Below are positions 36,766 through 46,250 of a DNA stretch of 64,000 nucleotides, piece after piece (position 1 is the first letter of the stretch; each line of letters begins with the position of its first letter). This DNA comes from Amia ocellicauda (taxonomy: Eukaryota; Chordata; Actinopteri; Amiiformes; Amiidae). Both the position numbers and the translations under genes were made by a program. Below the pieces are notes generated by a model. That model ran no database searches. It had not been told where the DNA came from and was given only the letters and a program-made list of their open reading frames with translations. The stretch is taken from contig NC_089863.1 of NCBI RefSeq assembly GCF_036373705.1, positions 30,464,227 to 30,528,226 on the forward strand, given 5' to 3'.

Positions 36766-37040
36766 GTTAAGAAGCAAAAAACCCGCCGGGTTTTCGGGCA
36801 TGCACAGATCGCCCTCAATGCCGAGGAGTTTGGGTGGATGGAGGAATACCTCGGCATTCGGGGCAATCTGCCTGGTGGAGATTCAGACTTTTTTTTCTTC
36901 AGTTCAAATGGGGGGCCTTAGAAAGGCCTCTTGGAGGCCTTCATGGCCCATTGGGAAGGCATGGGACTGCCAGGGACACCGTCGTTCGAAATAATCAGAG
37001 CGTCCATCAGCACATGCATAAGTCATTCAACCTCATTGTG
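36766..37040 (+). pseudogene. Exon A: recombinase-like domain with in-frame TAG
   Basis: It opens after acceptor cttctcatccacag with KKQKTRRVFGHAQI and EFGWMEEYLGIRGNLP, then FFFFSSNGG, P, stop (36919-36921). The same frame continues with KGLLEAFMAHWEGMGLPG and SFEIIRASIST. The flow of homology across the TAG indicates a nonsense change (for example from CAG) rather than the true end. The downstream edge is approximate, because none of the GT dinucleotides near 37022-37056 gives phase 0. Confidence 0.5.
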
Positions 37041-37100
37041 TATTCACAAGTTCTCGTGGAAACAAAACAGAACATGCACTTATTTTACTTTTTCTTCCAG

Positions 37101-37481
37101 GCAAGCCGTGCCCTCTCAAAGAAAAACAAAGGCCAAGTACATAGACATATGTGCCATGATGAAGCAACAGCAGACACATTTTACGTTGCAGAAAACAGTG
37201 TGGAGGAAGCTTGGAAAATACAGAAACTTATTGAGCAGTCCCTAATTTCCTCCTCTGCCCCAGTTGACTCTGGAGAGCAGGAGGAGAGTGAGGCATCGGG
37301 GTCAGAGGGGGGACAGCTCCCTTCGACTCCTAGGAGGAAGAGGAGGGCCCCAATTCACCTTTCAATTGAGGGGGAGGGAGTGGCATCAGGGTCAGTGTGG
37401 GGACAGCTCCCTTCACCTCCAAGGAGGAAAAGGAGGGCCCCCCTTCACCTTTCAAGTGAGGAGGAGGAGGAGGAGGAAAGG
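37101..37481 (+). CDS. Exon B: recombinase end, basic/acidic linker
   Basis: 127 codons in phase 0 after acceptor tttttcttccag. It reads ASRALSKKNKGQVHRH and MCHDEATADTFYV (His…Tyr of a tyrosine recombinase), then EEAWKIQKLIEQSL, then a Ser/Glu tail. A 90-bp tandem duplication (37311 and 37401) gives GQLPSTPRRKRRAP and GQLPSPPRRKRRAP. It ends in a run of Glu before a weak donor GTCAGT. Confidence 0.55.
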
Positions 37482-37639
37482 GTCAGTGATATTTTTGGTG
37501 TTTTAGTCCACTTAGTAAAAGTCATAAAATATTCATATTTTTACAAATAAATGTATAGCTATTCATGTCTGTGTAAAATAGTTCCAGCATATACTCTTTT
37601 GAAATGGACTAAATCCAAACTTGTTACACTGTGTCACAG

Positions 37640-37799
37640 GAACCCAGGACGCCAACCAGCATGGTCCAGCTGGAGCACTGTTACTCTGTGTTGAAAAACA
37701 TCCCGGCCCCCACCGCTGCCAGGAGAGGAGCCAGGAGGAACCTGGCAGTTGAGATAGGGGGCACTGACACAGAGGAAGCGGCAGGCGCTGGGCAGTCTG
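37640..37799 (+). CDS. Exon C of the recombinase-like gene
   Basis: 160 bp between acceptor tgtgtcacag and donor gtgagt. Phase 0 in, phase 1 out. Only this frame is open (the other two contain TGA). It reads EPRTPTSMVQLEHCYSVLK and a basic ARRGARRNLAVEI segment. Confidence 0.6.
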
Positions 37800-37955
37800 G
37801 TGAGTGATATGCATTGGTTATTTTCTCACCTGCTAAGTCATGTTGTGTTACAAATATAGCTGTTTCACTGATGTCATCTTTTTCCTGTCAGTTTGTGTTA
37901 GTGGGTGGTTAAATTGATGTAAATAGTTTGTTCTTGTCTCTGTGTTTTGTGTCAG

Positions 37956-38164
37956 GACCAGACCAACCCTTACCCCTCCAGCCTGACCTCCCCTCATCTC
38001 CCCTTGCCAACCCACTCTCAGCGGTCTCCTCCACCTACAGCTCCCCGTCCTCCTACAGTGGGGATTTCTATTTGAGGGATTGGGAGGTGGATGGCCAGGG
38101 GGAGATAATCCGGTTGACTGAGGGTGAGGAGGGGCAAAGTTTTGTATTGGAGGTCTTAGATTCG
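37956..38164 (+). CDS. Exon D of the recombinase-like gene
   Basis: 209 bp between acceptor ttttgtgtcag and donor gtaaga, in at phase 1 and out at phase 0. A Pro/Ser-rich start (PDQPLPLQPDLPSSPLANP) is followed by a tyrosine/acidic segment SGDFYLRDWEVDGQGEIIRL. The codon joins cleanly to exon C (TCT G|GA). Confidence 0.6.
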
Positions 38165-38286
38165 GTAAGAACGAATCAGTATTATATATATATATATTTT
38201 TTTATGAGTAACAGATAAAAAAACAAGAATCAACATCACCAATATGTGTATAGCTCAGCAAATCACACAATATAATCACTGTGCAG

Positions 38287-38361
38287 GACATGGATACACA
38301 AAATATGGCGGAGGGTGTCACAGAAGTAGGAGGACAGGTGGAAAGGGAGCAGCTGCCATTG
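38287..38361 (+). CDS. Exon E of the recombinase-like gene
   Basis: 75 bp (25 codons), phase 0 to 0, with acceptor cactgtgcag and donor gtaaga. It reads DMDTQNMAEGVTEVGG… . The introns on both sides share about 80 bp of similar sequence starting at their donors. Confidence 0.5.
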
Positions 38362-38376
38362 GTAAGATTGAATCTG

Positions 38377-38379
<3 letters not shown>

Positions 38380-38424
<45 letters not shown>
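38380..38424. repeat. (AT)n microsatellite
   Basis: An AT dinucleotide run of about 45 bases in the intron between exons E and F. A shorter run lies at the matching place (about 38182-38197) in the preceding intron. Confidence 0.9.
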
Positions 38425-38426
<2 letters not shown>

Positions 38427-38503
38427 CTTTATGAGTAAAAGATAAAAAACAATAATTGATTGCACTGTTATGTTTGTATGTCATGCAAATTTGTTTTCTT
38501 CAG

Positions 38504-38548
38504 GTCTCTCCCCTACCAAAGACATTTCAGGGGTGGAAAAGCAAGGTG
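38504..38548 (+). CDS. Exon F of the recombinase-like gene
   Basis: 45 bp (15 codons), phase 0 to 0, with acceptor gttttcttcag and donor gtaagt. It reads VSPLPKTFQGWKSKV. Confidence 0.5.
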
Positions 38549-38689
38549 GTAAGTGGTAAGTATTCTGCATATAAATGTACTAATCTGATTGTATCAATGT
38601 GTACCAGCACCACCATGAATGCCATAGTGGATTTAACATTACAGTGCAATGATCTAATAACATAGTTTATGCATTGTCTTTTATTTTAG

Positions 38690-38782
38690 AAAAGGAGGTC
38701 TCTTGAGTACCCCCCTGAAGTACGTAATATGATAATTCATACCTTTCATGGCCTTTGGGACGGGGACTTCACCACCTCGATT
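38690..38782 (+). CDS. Exon G of the recombinase-like gene
   Basis: 93 bp (31 codons), phase 0 to 0, with acceptor ttttattttag and donor gtaagt. It reads KRRSLEYPPEVRNMIIHTF then HGLWDGDFTTSI. Confidence 0.5.
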
Positions 38783-38978
38783 GTAAGTTTATGATGAACT
38801 GTGTTCGTGATGCTAACATTACTAATCCTGCATGTGTTTCCCACACCAATTCCTTACCCATTCAATTATCAATGGACACTCACTACACATTGATATTTGC
38901 CTTAATATTCAGCTGTGTCTTTCATTTTTTTTACCATTTCTCCTTCTCACTGTTATAATTTTTGTGTTCTTGAATTAG

Positions 38979-39032
38979 ATCCAGAGGGTTCTCCAATCTC
39001 AGCCAGAGGTCCTTGCTGAACTCAAGAGATGA
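38979..39032 (+). CDS. Exon H, terminal exon of the recombinase-like gene
   Basis: 54 bp after acceptor cttgaattag. It reads IQRVLQSQPEVLAELKR and the TGA stop. The next clear AATAAA is about 430 bp downstream near 39460. Confidence 0.5.
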   Translation: MQRVLQSQPEVLAELKR

Positions 39033-39505
39033 AACTATACAATTCATAACATCCGTTATTTCATAAGAAAAATCTAAATAAGTTTAATTGTTATACATCA
39101 TTTACATCATTTACATTTATTTAGCAAACTACCTTATACAGGGCAACTTATATTTTTACCCATTTATACAGCTGGGCATTTTACTGGAGCAATCCAAGTG
39201 AAGTACCTAGCTTTAAGATATAGCAGCAGTGTCCCACCCTGTATTCAGAACCCACAACCTTCCAGTTACAAGAACCCTCACACTGATGCCTTACGTGATA
39301 AAAATGACCAACTGATTAAGGGAAATCACTGATATGGTACTTTTCATTACAGGGAGATGGCTGGCTGATCTTGTGCCTCCATGGGCTACACATGGGGATG
39401 TGGACAGTTTTTTTTTTTTTTTTTTGCAGTGTATGTGTGCACAACATTGTCAAACAAAAAATAAATTTGTTAAAATTATATATATATGTGTTGTGTGATT
39501 TTTGA
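39033..39505. other. 3' flank of the recombinase-like gene, non-coding
   Basis: It contains a T run at about 39407-39425 and an aataaa at about 39460. Nothing else recognised. Confidence 0.4.
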
Positions 39506-39887
39506 GAGTGGATAGGACCATGGGAAGTATGTTTGCCAGGGTGCCAAGGACCAACACAGTGCACATCTATGGTCTGACGCCATACACACAGACCACCTTA
39601 ACAAGTCCCTACCATCTGCCCCTTTGAATACAGGCATCTGACATTGGGACACAGACATGCCAGGGTACATTGGGGGTGCTCACCTAGAATTTGGAGTGGA
39701 TAGGACCATGGGAAGCCTGTTAGGTTAGAATTCATGTTACAAAGATAGTGATTTACATGACATGATTGGATGTATGGATGCCATACACAAAGATCACTTT
39801 CAAAAGTTCCTAAAACCTGCCCCTTTGAAGAGAGGGTTCCATCTATACTTCCCATGGTCCCATCCACTCCAAATTTTAGGTGGGCAC
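39506..39887. repeat. 188-bp direct repeat and 40-bp inverted repeat at the array edge
   Basis: The phrase gagtggataggaccatggga occurs at 39506 and 39694 (period 188). The following text is also diverged-repeated (gccatacaca…, ctgcccctttgaa). An arm at 39676-39715 (starting gtgctcacctagaatttgga) is repeated in reverse complement at 39848-39887. The right arm ends four bases into the first lectin repeat unit. It is probably a decayed satellite-like or foldback repeat. Confidence 0.75.
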
Positions 39888-40092
39888 ACAAAGCTAGAAG
39901 TGTCCCCATATGCCATAGAACCATTGGCAAGAAGTGAAGTCAAGGCAAATGGGGTCTTAGGATAAACCATTTCTAGACCAAACATTGGTGCACATTTGGC
40001 TTCATGGCATCAGCTAAGATGGGAGTAGTGGAGAGTACACATTAAGGCAGAGAAGCTTGACAAAACAGATGGTCAGTCCATTTTCCTAGAGC

Positions 40093-40098
40093 TTTATT
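40093..40098 (-). terminator. Poly(A) signal of lectin copy 1
   Basis: AATAAA on the minus strand about 110 bases after the stop codon. The same site recurs at 46975-46980, 53839-53844 and 60628-60633 for copies 2-4. Confidence 0.7.
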
Positions 40099-40207
40099 AT
40101 TAACACATGGAACAAAGATTACAGAGCATGTGGAAGCCAGAGAAGTACACTTCTCCCAAAGCCATGTCAACTCAAAAGTAGCATCAGCCTACACAGGAGG
40201 CCAACAT

Positions 40208-41455
40208 TTACTCAGATGGCAGGGCTTCAGAGAACCTGCACTTCTGGACTTCGCCACTTCTGCAGATAATCCAGAGGACTCCACGATCATACGACACATG
40301 GCTGCTTATGCCAGCTACCCTTAGATGTTCCCACCCACTGCCAAAGGGGTTACAGGCACTGACACCAATCCTGAAAGGCAAAAGGGAGAAGTCAGGAGCC
40401 AGAGCATTGAGGCTTCTAGACATGGTCCAAACAAGCCCCTTGACAGGATCACACCCTTGTCCAGTCAGTTCATACAGAGGCTATGGTCAAGCATTTCACA
40501 ACCTTCCTCTCCCCAGTCCAGTTCGACTAGCCATTCAAACCCATCCATTAGCAGCATAACCTGCTCACATTCAACAGCTGGAACCTCACCTTTTGAATAC
40601 CGAGCCATGTTTGTTCACTCCATGCACTTCACCATCTGCGCTCACTTCCACCATGGACAGGGAGCCTGGAATGCGGTACCACTTCTCAGGGCCAGGACAG
40701 GAATTCCCACTGACACCCAGCTTGACGTGGATTTCATCTAGCTTGTTCACTCCCCAGCACCCAACAGGCCCACAGGAGTAGTACTTGAGCTCGCCTGGGA
40801 CGGCCATCCAGGACACACTGCCAGAGCCATCGTAGCTCAGTGCAGGCCTGTGGTTTAGACAGACAATGCCACTGGAGGGATTGCAGCCCACCACAAACTT
40901 GTCCCCACCAGCATCAATCTGGATCAGGTTGCCTGCCAGAGGAATGAAAGAGGGTCTACAGCAAGAATGTGACCTGATGGACAGCTGGTGCAGGTCGAGA
41001 TTTTAAGCAAGGGATGCAGTAGATCACATCCAGGCCATACCTGGATTCACCTGGACCCAGCCTTTTTGAAACCACTTGAAGACCAGGCCATCAAGGCCAA
41101 CTCTCCAGAGCCCAGCAGGCCCTACACTGACATGTTTACCAGATGCCTCTAGGTCAACCCAACCATCGTCACGGAAGTCCACAACTTTGCCCTCTTTCGA
41201 GATGCCACACACTCTGCCAGCACCAGCATCAATCTGCTTCAGGACACCAGGGACAGCCTCACAGTGCAGGGCTTCAGCTACCCACACTGAAGGGAGAGGG
41301 ATCCATTAGAGCAGTACACAGTCACCATCTCCATGTGCATGTGCATCTCAAGTGGAATACATTTCATCTCCATAACAAAGAGGATTTATATTTCAAACAA
41401 GCTTACCAATGCCAGAACCCACCAACAAAACCACACCAACAATCCCTCCTTTCAT
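40208..41455 (-). CDS. Fish-egg lectin (tectonin family), copy 1
   Basis: Four exons on the minus strand: 41407-41455, 41041-41286, 40590-40932, 40208-40370 (49+246+343+163 = 801 bp, 266 aa), all with GT-AG borders and matching phases 1, 1, 2. Residues 1-22 form a signal peptide (MKGGIVGVVLLVGSGI…), with likely cleavage after AEA before LHC. The rest carries about five tectonin/β-propeller repeats: GVLKQIDAGAGRVCGI, HVSVGPAGLWRVG, NLIQIDAGGDKFVVG, ELKYYSCGPVGCWGVN, SMVEVSADGEVHGVN and a final HVSYDRGVLWIICRSGEVQKC. Fish-egg lectins are secreted egg/serum proteins that bind sugars such as bacterial cell-wall glycans. Their paired Cys stabilise the propeller. This start is the only ATG before a hydrophobic stretch ending in a clean donor (GTAAGC). 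Copy 1 ends ALPSE. Confidence 0.93.
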
Positions 41456-41507
41456 GGTTGCTATCACTCTCAGAGAATTGATATATTAGAACTGTTCACA
41501 CACAGGC

Positions 41508-41516
41508 ATTTAAATA
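41508..41516 (-). promoter_or_regulatory. TATA box of lectin copy 1
   Basis: TATTTAAAT on the minus strand, 53 bases before the ATG, so transcription would start near 41480 with a very short leader. A CAGGTG E-box (41537-41542) lies about 20 bases further upstream and a CCAAT box at 41642-41646. Confidence 0.65.
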
Positions 41517-42173
41517 CCCCGGTCCACCGCTAGACACACCTGTCTAATCGCTGGTTAATTGATTAATTGAGATGCACAGCGGCAATGAAATGAGGGACCT
41601 GATTAGTGATAATCCTCTTAATGAATTCAACCTGTAAGACCATTGGCCAGGGTAGATGACATGGCAAGTGGCACCACTGCTCTGACAATTAAATGATTAA
41701 CATAATTCATGAAAGACTGCATGTTTTTAGCCACACATGGCTATGACTGCCACCGATACTTATTAACTCTCATATTCCAGCTGCTGTTTAAGTTCTAACT
41801 GTGTTTGTTGATTTCTAGTCCGTATTGGGTCAGTTGAGTCATGACTTTGTGTCATGTTTCAATGGAGTGATTCCAGGATACATTTGCCACTACTAACTGG
41901 AATTAACTGGCAGTTAGGTTTGAATCATACTTATGCAAATCTGTTGCTGGCAATACACAGAACCTGGCACATGAATTGGATGAATTACATACATTAAGGG
42001 AATATGTCTTACTAATGTGGAAGAAACTCAGCCTTCAATCAGGTTAGTGCGTTTGATGAACAATGAATCGAAAACCATACAAAGTTGCTCTGACGCGATA
42101 CAAAAAGACAGAGGCTTTTATTCACAAAAGTAAACAAAGATCTGGTTATAATTAAGCCATTTCTGTGCTGTCT

Positions 42174-42612
42174 TTAAAGCAAGCTAAGCAGAAGATATTT
42201 ATGTATGGATGACAGTTCCCAGGCCAATGCATAGATAAGGGAAGAGACCCTTAAATCACACAGTTCGACATCGTCTGCCAGATGCACATAATTTTTCAAA
42301 GAGCGATCAAGGTACCTCCTGGCCTGATTTGAATCTTGACATATCTTCAAGTATACAGGCAGTAAAGCCTTGCAAAGAGAGACATTCAAGTCTTCCTTCC
42401 ACACTTACATCTTTCATATCTTTATATATCTTTAAATAATCTGCATAACAAATATGTCTACAACAGTGTATGCATTCATAAACACTATTTCTTTTAGTGT
42501 ATTTTATAACAGTAGCAGTGACAGTGACAGTGATGTCCCCTGTGAACAAGAGCAAGTACTTGACACTGCATGAAATTAAAAGTTTACTGAGCTGCACTCT
42601 TTGTAAACTCAA
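42174..42612 (-). other. Overlapping open stretches judged non-coding
   Basis: Two minus-strand open stretches (76 and 101 codons) recur in all units. A 1-base indel (ccttgcaaag in units 1 and 4, ccttggcaaag in units 2 and 3) changes their frames between copies, and no splice logic links them. I regard them as chance. Confidence 0.5.
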
Positions 42613-42949
42613 GTCATCTACAAATGTACACAGTGTGTAAACTGCTTTGTAAACATTACGTTTACACTGTTTACAAAGATCTGCTAACCTAGTAGCTCAC
42701 CATGTATATTTGTACAGCTGGTTTCACAATCAGTTTACAGAGTAATGTAAAGTGTAAACTTCAGGTTCACAAACATATACATCACCTTTGGCTAGTTGCA
42801 AACATTACATTTACAAAAGTTAAATTACACAGCATTGTAGGTCATCAGGTTTAGAAATGTTAAACTTTAGGCTTGTGTTCAGCTTGCACAGCAGTGTAGT
42901 ATGTAAACTGAGTAACCACGTGTCTAGCCACCTGTAGTTACTTGTAAAC
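42592..42949. promoter_or_regulatory. Dense GTAAAC/GTTTAC cluster (unit 1)
   Basis: Ten GTAAAC hexamers (either strand) in 358 bp, at 42592, 42603, 42637, 42649, 42660, 42669, 42733, 42754, 42903 and 42944. Fewer than one is expected by chance. Two (42649, 42669) extend to GTAAACA, the forkhead-type core. Equivalent blocks occur in units 2, 3 and 4 (starting about 49456, 56329 and 63102). Either a regulatory cluster or a decayed short tandem repeat. Confidence 0.4.
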
Positions 42950-43774
42950 GGAGTGTGGCTTTTTGCTCTCTTTTGGTTTCACTAAACAATGCAGGAATAA
43001 CATAGGGAGGCAGAATCAAAAGCCATTGAACTTTGTTTGACACAGAACAGATGCATGAACTTGACTGAAGCGACACTCTCAACTGACTGACTCTGAACTT
43101 CTATCTCACCTGAAACTGAAACTCTAATCTGATATGTGGGATCCGGGCACCCCTGTTTAAGTCGTTGTACCATGTGACTGGATCCCTCAATTAAGGAGCC
43201 CCCTGTGTTCCTGCGCCGGGCCAACTCCTGACCCCAGAACTAACTAATCCCCCACTACCAACAGTAACACAAGCACATGCACAACACGTGAACATTACAC
43301 ACACACCTGCCCCACATGTCCCCACAGTCCCAGATCACTACAATATGAATTGTGAGAAAGATGTCACCACAGCAGAGGCGCAGATACAGGTTGCAAAATT
43401 AAAACAATACTTTAAATGAACAAAAACAAACAGCTAAAACGGAAAACAAATACAAAATAAGCACAAGTTGCCAGGCTGAGCCGCTCCTTCACTAGTGGTG
43501 TTACGCTCGAAGCAGGCTTCACGATGCAGTACCAACACATCCGAAGCACAATGTATCGATACAGTGTGTCACAGTCCTGTGACACCTTGCCAGAAATCAT
43601 GTGATCACTGCAAACAAAGCTTCATTACGTCACACCTGCATCTAACAGTGAGGAATTGGTGTTCAATCCGTGTGGGCTTACCAAACCCCTGTAATGCTTA
43701 AAGAGGTCTGAACCACCTCAAATCCAAGGGTTATAGAGAGGAGACAGATTTGTGGTCGCTACAGAATACATTTA

Positions 43775-43880
43775 TTGAGAGAGAGCCAGAGAGAGCTAGA
43801 GATATATAGTTAGACAGACGTACAGATTGCGATAGAAGATAGGGAGATAGATAGAGATATAGATTTAAAGACAGTAATAA
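43775..43880. repeat. GA/GATA-rich low-complexity tract (unit 1)
   Basis: Runs of gagaga, agatagatagagatatag and related text. The same tract lies at about 50640-50745 and 57430-57535 in units 2 and 3. Confidence 0.8.
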
Positions 43881-45639
43881 AGACATGGATTTAGCCATAG
43901 ATTGATAGATATTTTTGGACATTTTTTTCACATAACCTAAATTGAGCCACATATCAGAGATGCTGATGGGTTCATTTGTATATTGCCTCACGGATGTTTC
44001 AAGTACTGCAGCCTTTCGAATCACTCAATACAGTCGCACTACCATGTATTCACCAGCTGATGCCACTATGGAGTGAATGTATGGAGTACTTTGAAGCAGC
44101 AAACCCTTTTCTAGGTGCAATAGCTTCAAATGGTTCAATGCTTCTGAAAGGTTTGTATCCCCACCACTAACCTTCACTGGCTTCTGCTATTTATAGCTTT
44201 TCTGTTTCCACAGCCACTCTACTCCCTACTCTCCACTCCCTTTCATGGGAATGAAATGAGACACAGAGATTAATAACTGCCATCAGTTACCTAACAAGTA
44301 TTTTGTTGAAGGAGCTGGTGTAATCATGATTTTAATGGTCTCAGATATTTAAGTTAGATAAAAAGGAAAGAGATAAGCACATTGTTTTGAAAGTTTGACA
44401 GCTCCACACAAAAATAGAGTGTTTACACTAGGAAGTAAACACAGGAGATATGATGCTGCTGATGACAGCTGAGTGCTAAATAATGTGTGGTTGTGATCAA
44501 TTATTATTATTTTGAATTGTCCCTATACTGGAAACCTTATAGATTGTGTGAATGTCAACTACTGTACTTGTGATAGAGATGCCTTTCATAAGGAGGATCT
44601 CTGACATTGTGCGAACCACACATTGTGTCTTCAGATGACGGATTTATTCCATATGGCAGATATGCACATTATGAATCGTATCCTGAAGGAACCGACGTTT
44701 GACCCGTAGTGGCAAAGGTGCATACTGAGAAGATGCTGGTGTTACAGTAGGCCAAGGGCGCGGCTTTAAAGACAGCCACACGGCATCTTGAACAGACCGA
44801 TGTTGCAGTCCACAACTCCAAAGTGATGGTTGACTGAGTGGAGAAAAAACTTAAAATATTATAATTGAAGGTTTCCCAGATTATATGAATGTACAATACA
44901 TTGTGAAACAGCTGTGCTGTGGCATCCACAGTAGCATATAATCTTGTACTGATAGTTTAATTTATAATGTACTTTTGGTGGAGATGTCAAATTATTCAAA
45001 TGAACAGAACAAGAGCCATGAAGAAAGAATAAGTATGTATTATGTAGGTAGTAACTGGGGATTTACTTTTATGACCTGGGGCAGGATGAAACATAATTTG
45101 AGACGCACTGTAAAGCTCCAGGAATTTGTGATGACCACTGCAATTTCCATAAGAGATCTCAATATTCAGAAAGGTGTAGTTATGACATTATTGTTTGACT
45201 GACCAAGCAAAGAAAAGGACATTGCTCTCCCCTGATTATTTGAATACCTCACCGTAAATACATACACACCTCGTAGGTGGCAGACTGGGATGGATGGGAA
45301 CTGAAAACACAGCACCAGACCACCTGCCCCTCAGGAGGAAGAAATTATTGTAACTGACAAACACGATTCTTTTGGCTTCATTCTGCTTCGCTCTATTACT
45401 AACTGGAGGGACTGAAGAGCTGGTATTAATGTTTTGAATAAACTTTATAATGGTTTACATTAATGTTTGAAATACTAATATGTCAACAGAGCCAATTGTA
45501 TTAATGGTCAAGCAACCAAATGTTAGCAAGGCTGTTTTTATGAGTGCTGACGCTGCAGAAGTCCCTCCCAGCATTTTCTTCAAGGTTTTCTGTGGCTTAT
45601 CTTAAGGCTAGGGAGGTCACATCATGGTTATTGATTAAC

Positions 45640-46250
45640 AGATGTTAAAGATGACCATGGGACTGGACCTCCCCCAGTATATCAAAGGAAGCCATCTGGT
45701 TTCCACATCCCACACCTTCCCCCAGGAAGACAACCATGAACATTACAAGGGCCAGAAACCTGACCTTGAGGCAACACTTCTTGGAAACATGTGACTGACC
45801 CTGCCCACAGAACCACATGTCATGCTTCCTATAAAAGCTGTTAACTCTTGCTGTTCAGAGAGACTCCACTCAGGTGGAGAGCTTCCATGTCAGGGCCTTC
45901 CAGGCCGGACATGTTAAATAAATACATTATCTTCTGTGCTTGAAGACTTCAATTCTATACCTGGGTTCAACAGATACTTTATCAGTGACTGTATTATTAT
46001 GCATGTGGTGGACTGAACTGGTACAACTGGTTTAGATTGAGATCAAACTTTTTGAGATCACTTTTGACAGATAAGACTAACCTATTGTCTATCAAGAGAT
46101 ACAAAAAGGCTTCTTTCAACTCACATCACAAGTTCTTTTTCTTCACTTCATGTGACAGGAGGGCTCAGAGTTAACCTGTACTTATATTTTGTGCAATAAA
46201 CTTCTTAATTCTTCACCAGTCTATAGTGGGATTTACTGTAACCACTACTG
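45640..46250 (+). mobile_element. LTR-like block inside each unit
   Basis: It has TATAAAA at 45830-45836, an AATAAA at 45917-45922 and a second at 46195-46200, arranged like a promoter-R-poly(A) block of an LTR. No gag/pol is attached, so if real it is a solo LTR amplified with the unit (also at about 52500-53115 and 59290-59905). A promoter for an unseen plus-strand transcript is the alternative. Confidence 0.3.

Larger units (their letters stand above)
36766..39032 (+). pseudogene. Multi-exon gene with a Crypton-like tyrosine-recombinase domain (possibly disabled)
   Basis: At least eight exons on the plus strand: A 36766 to ~37040, B 37101-37481, C 37640-37799, D 37956-38164, E 38287-38361, F 38504-38548, G 38690-38782, H 38979-39032. 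Exon A and the start of B resemble the C-terminal part of a Crypton-type tyrosine recombinase: SFEIIRASIST carries a candidate catalytic Arg, and HRHMCHDEATADTFYV gives the His and nucleophile Tyr. B then encodes a Ser/Glu-rich tail with two PRRKRR basic motifs (likely nuclear localisation). C-H encode an acidic/Pro-rich tail. Exons B-H join in phase, with GT-AG borders, to TGA at 39030. Exon A contains TAG at 36919-36921, and no in-phase donor from A to B was found. The gene is either dead or starts downstream. I do not recognise the tail. Confidence 0.6.

Noticed and set aside
36834-37550. A single 238-codon ORF as the full recombinase-like protein
   Set aside because: It reads through the intron between 37041 and 37100 in the wrong frame for exon A (which is open as KKQKTRR…). 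The splice-based model explains the homology better.
40325-40741. 138-codon plus-strand open stretch over the lectin exons
   Set aside because: It is the antisense shadow of lectin exons 3 and 4.
43731-44024. 97-codon minus-strand open stretch repeated in every unit (RLSNYISLALSGSL…)
   Set aside because: It arises from the GA/GATA low-complexity tract read in reverse. It has no splice or start support, and conservation is explained by the recent duplication of the whole unit.
44975-45202. 75-codon plus-strand open stretch (MVEMSNYSNEQNK…) conserved in units 1-3
   Set aside because: All non-coding sequence in the units is equally conserved. There is no domain or splice context, so no evidence of coding.
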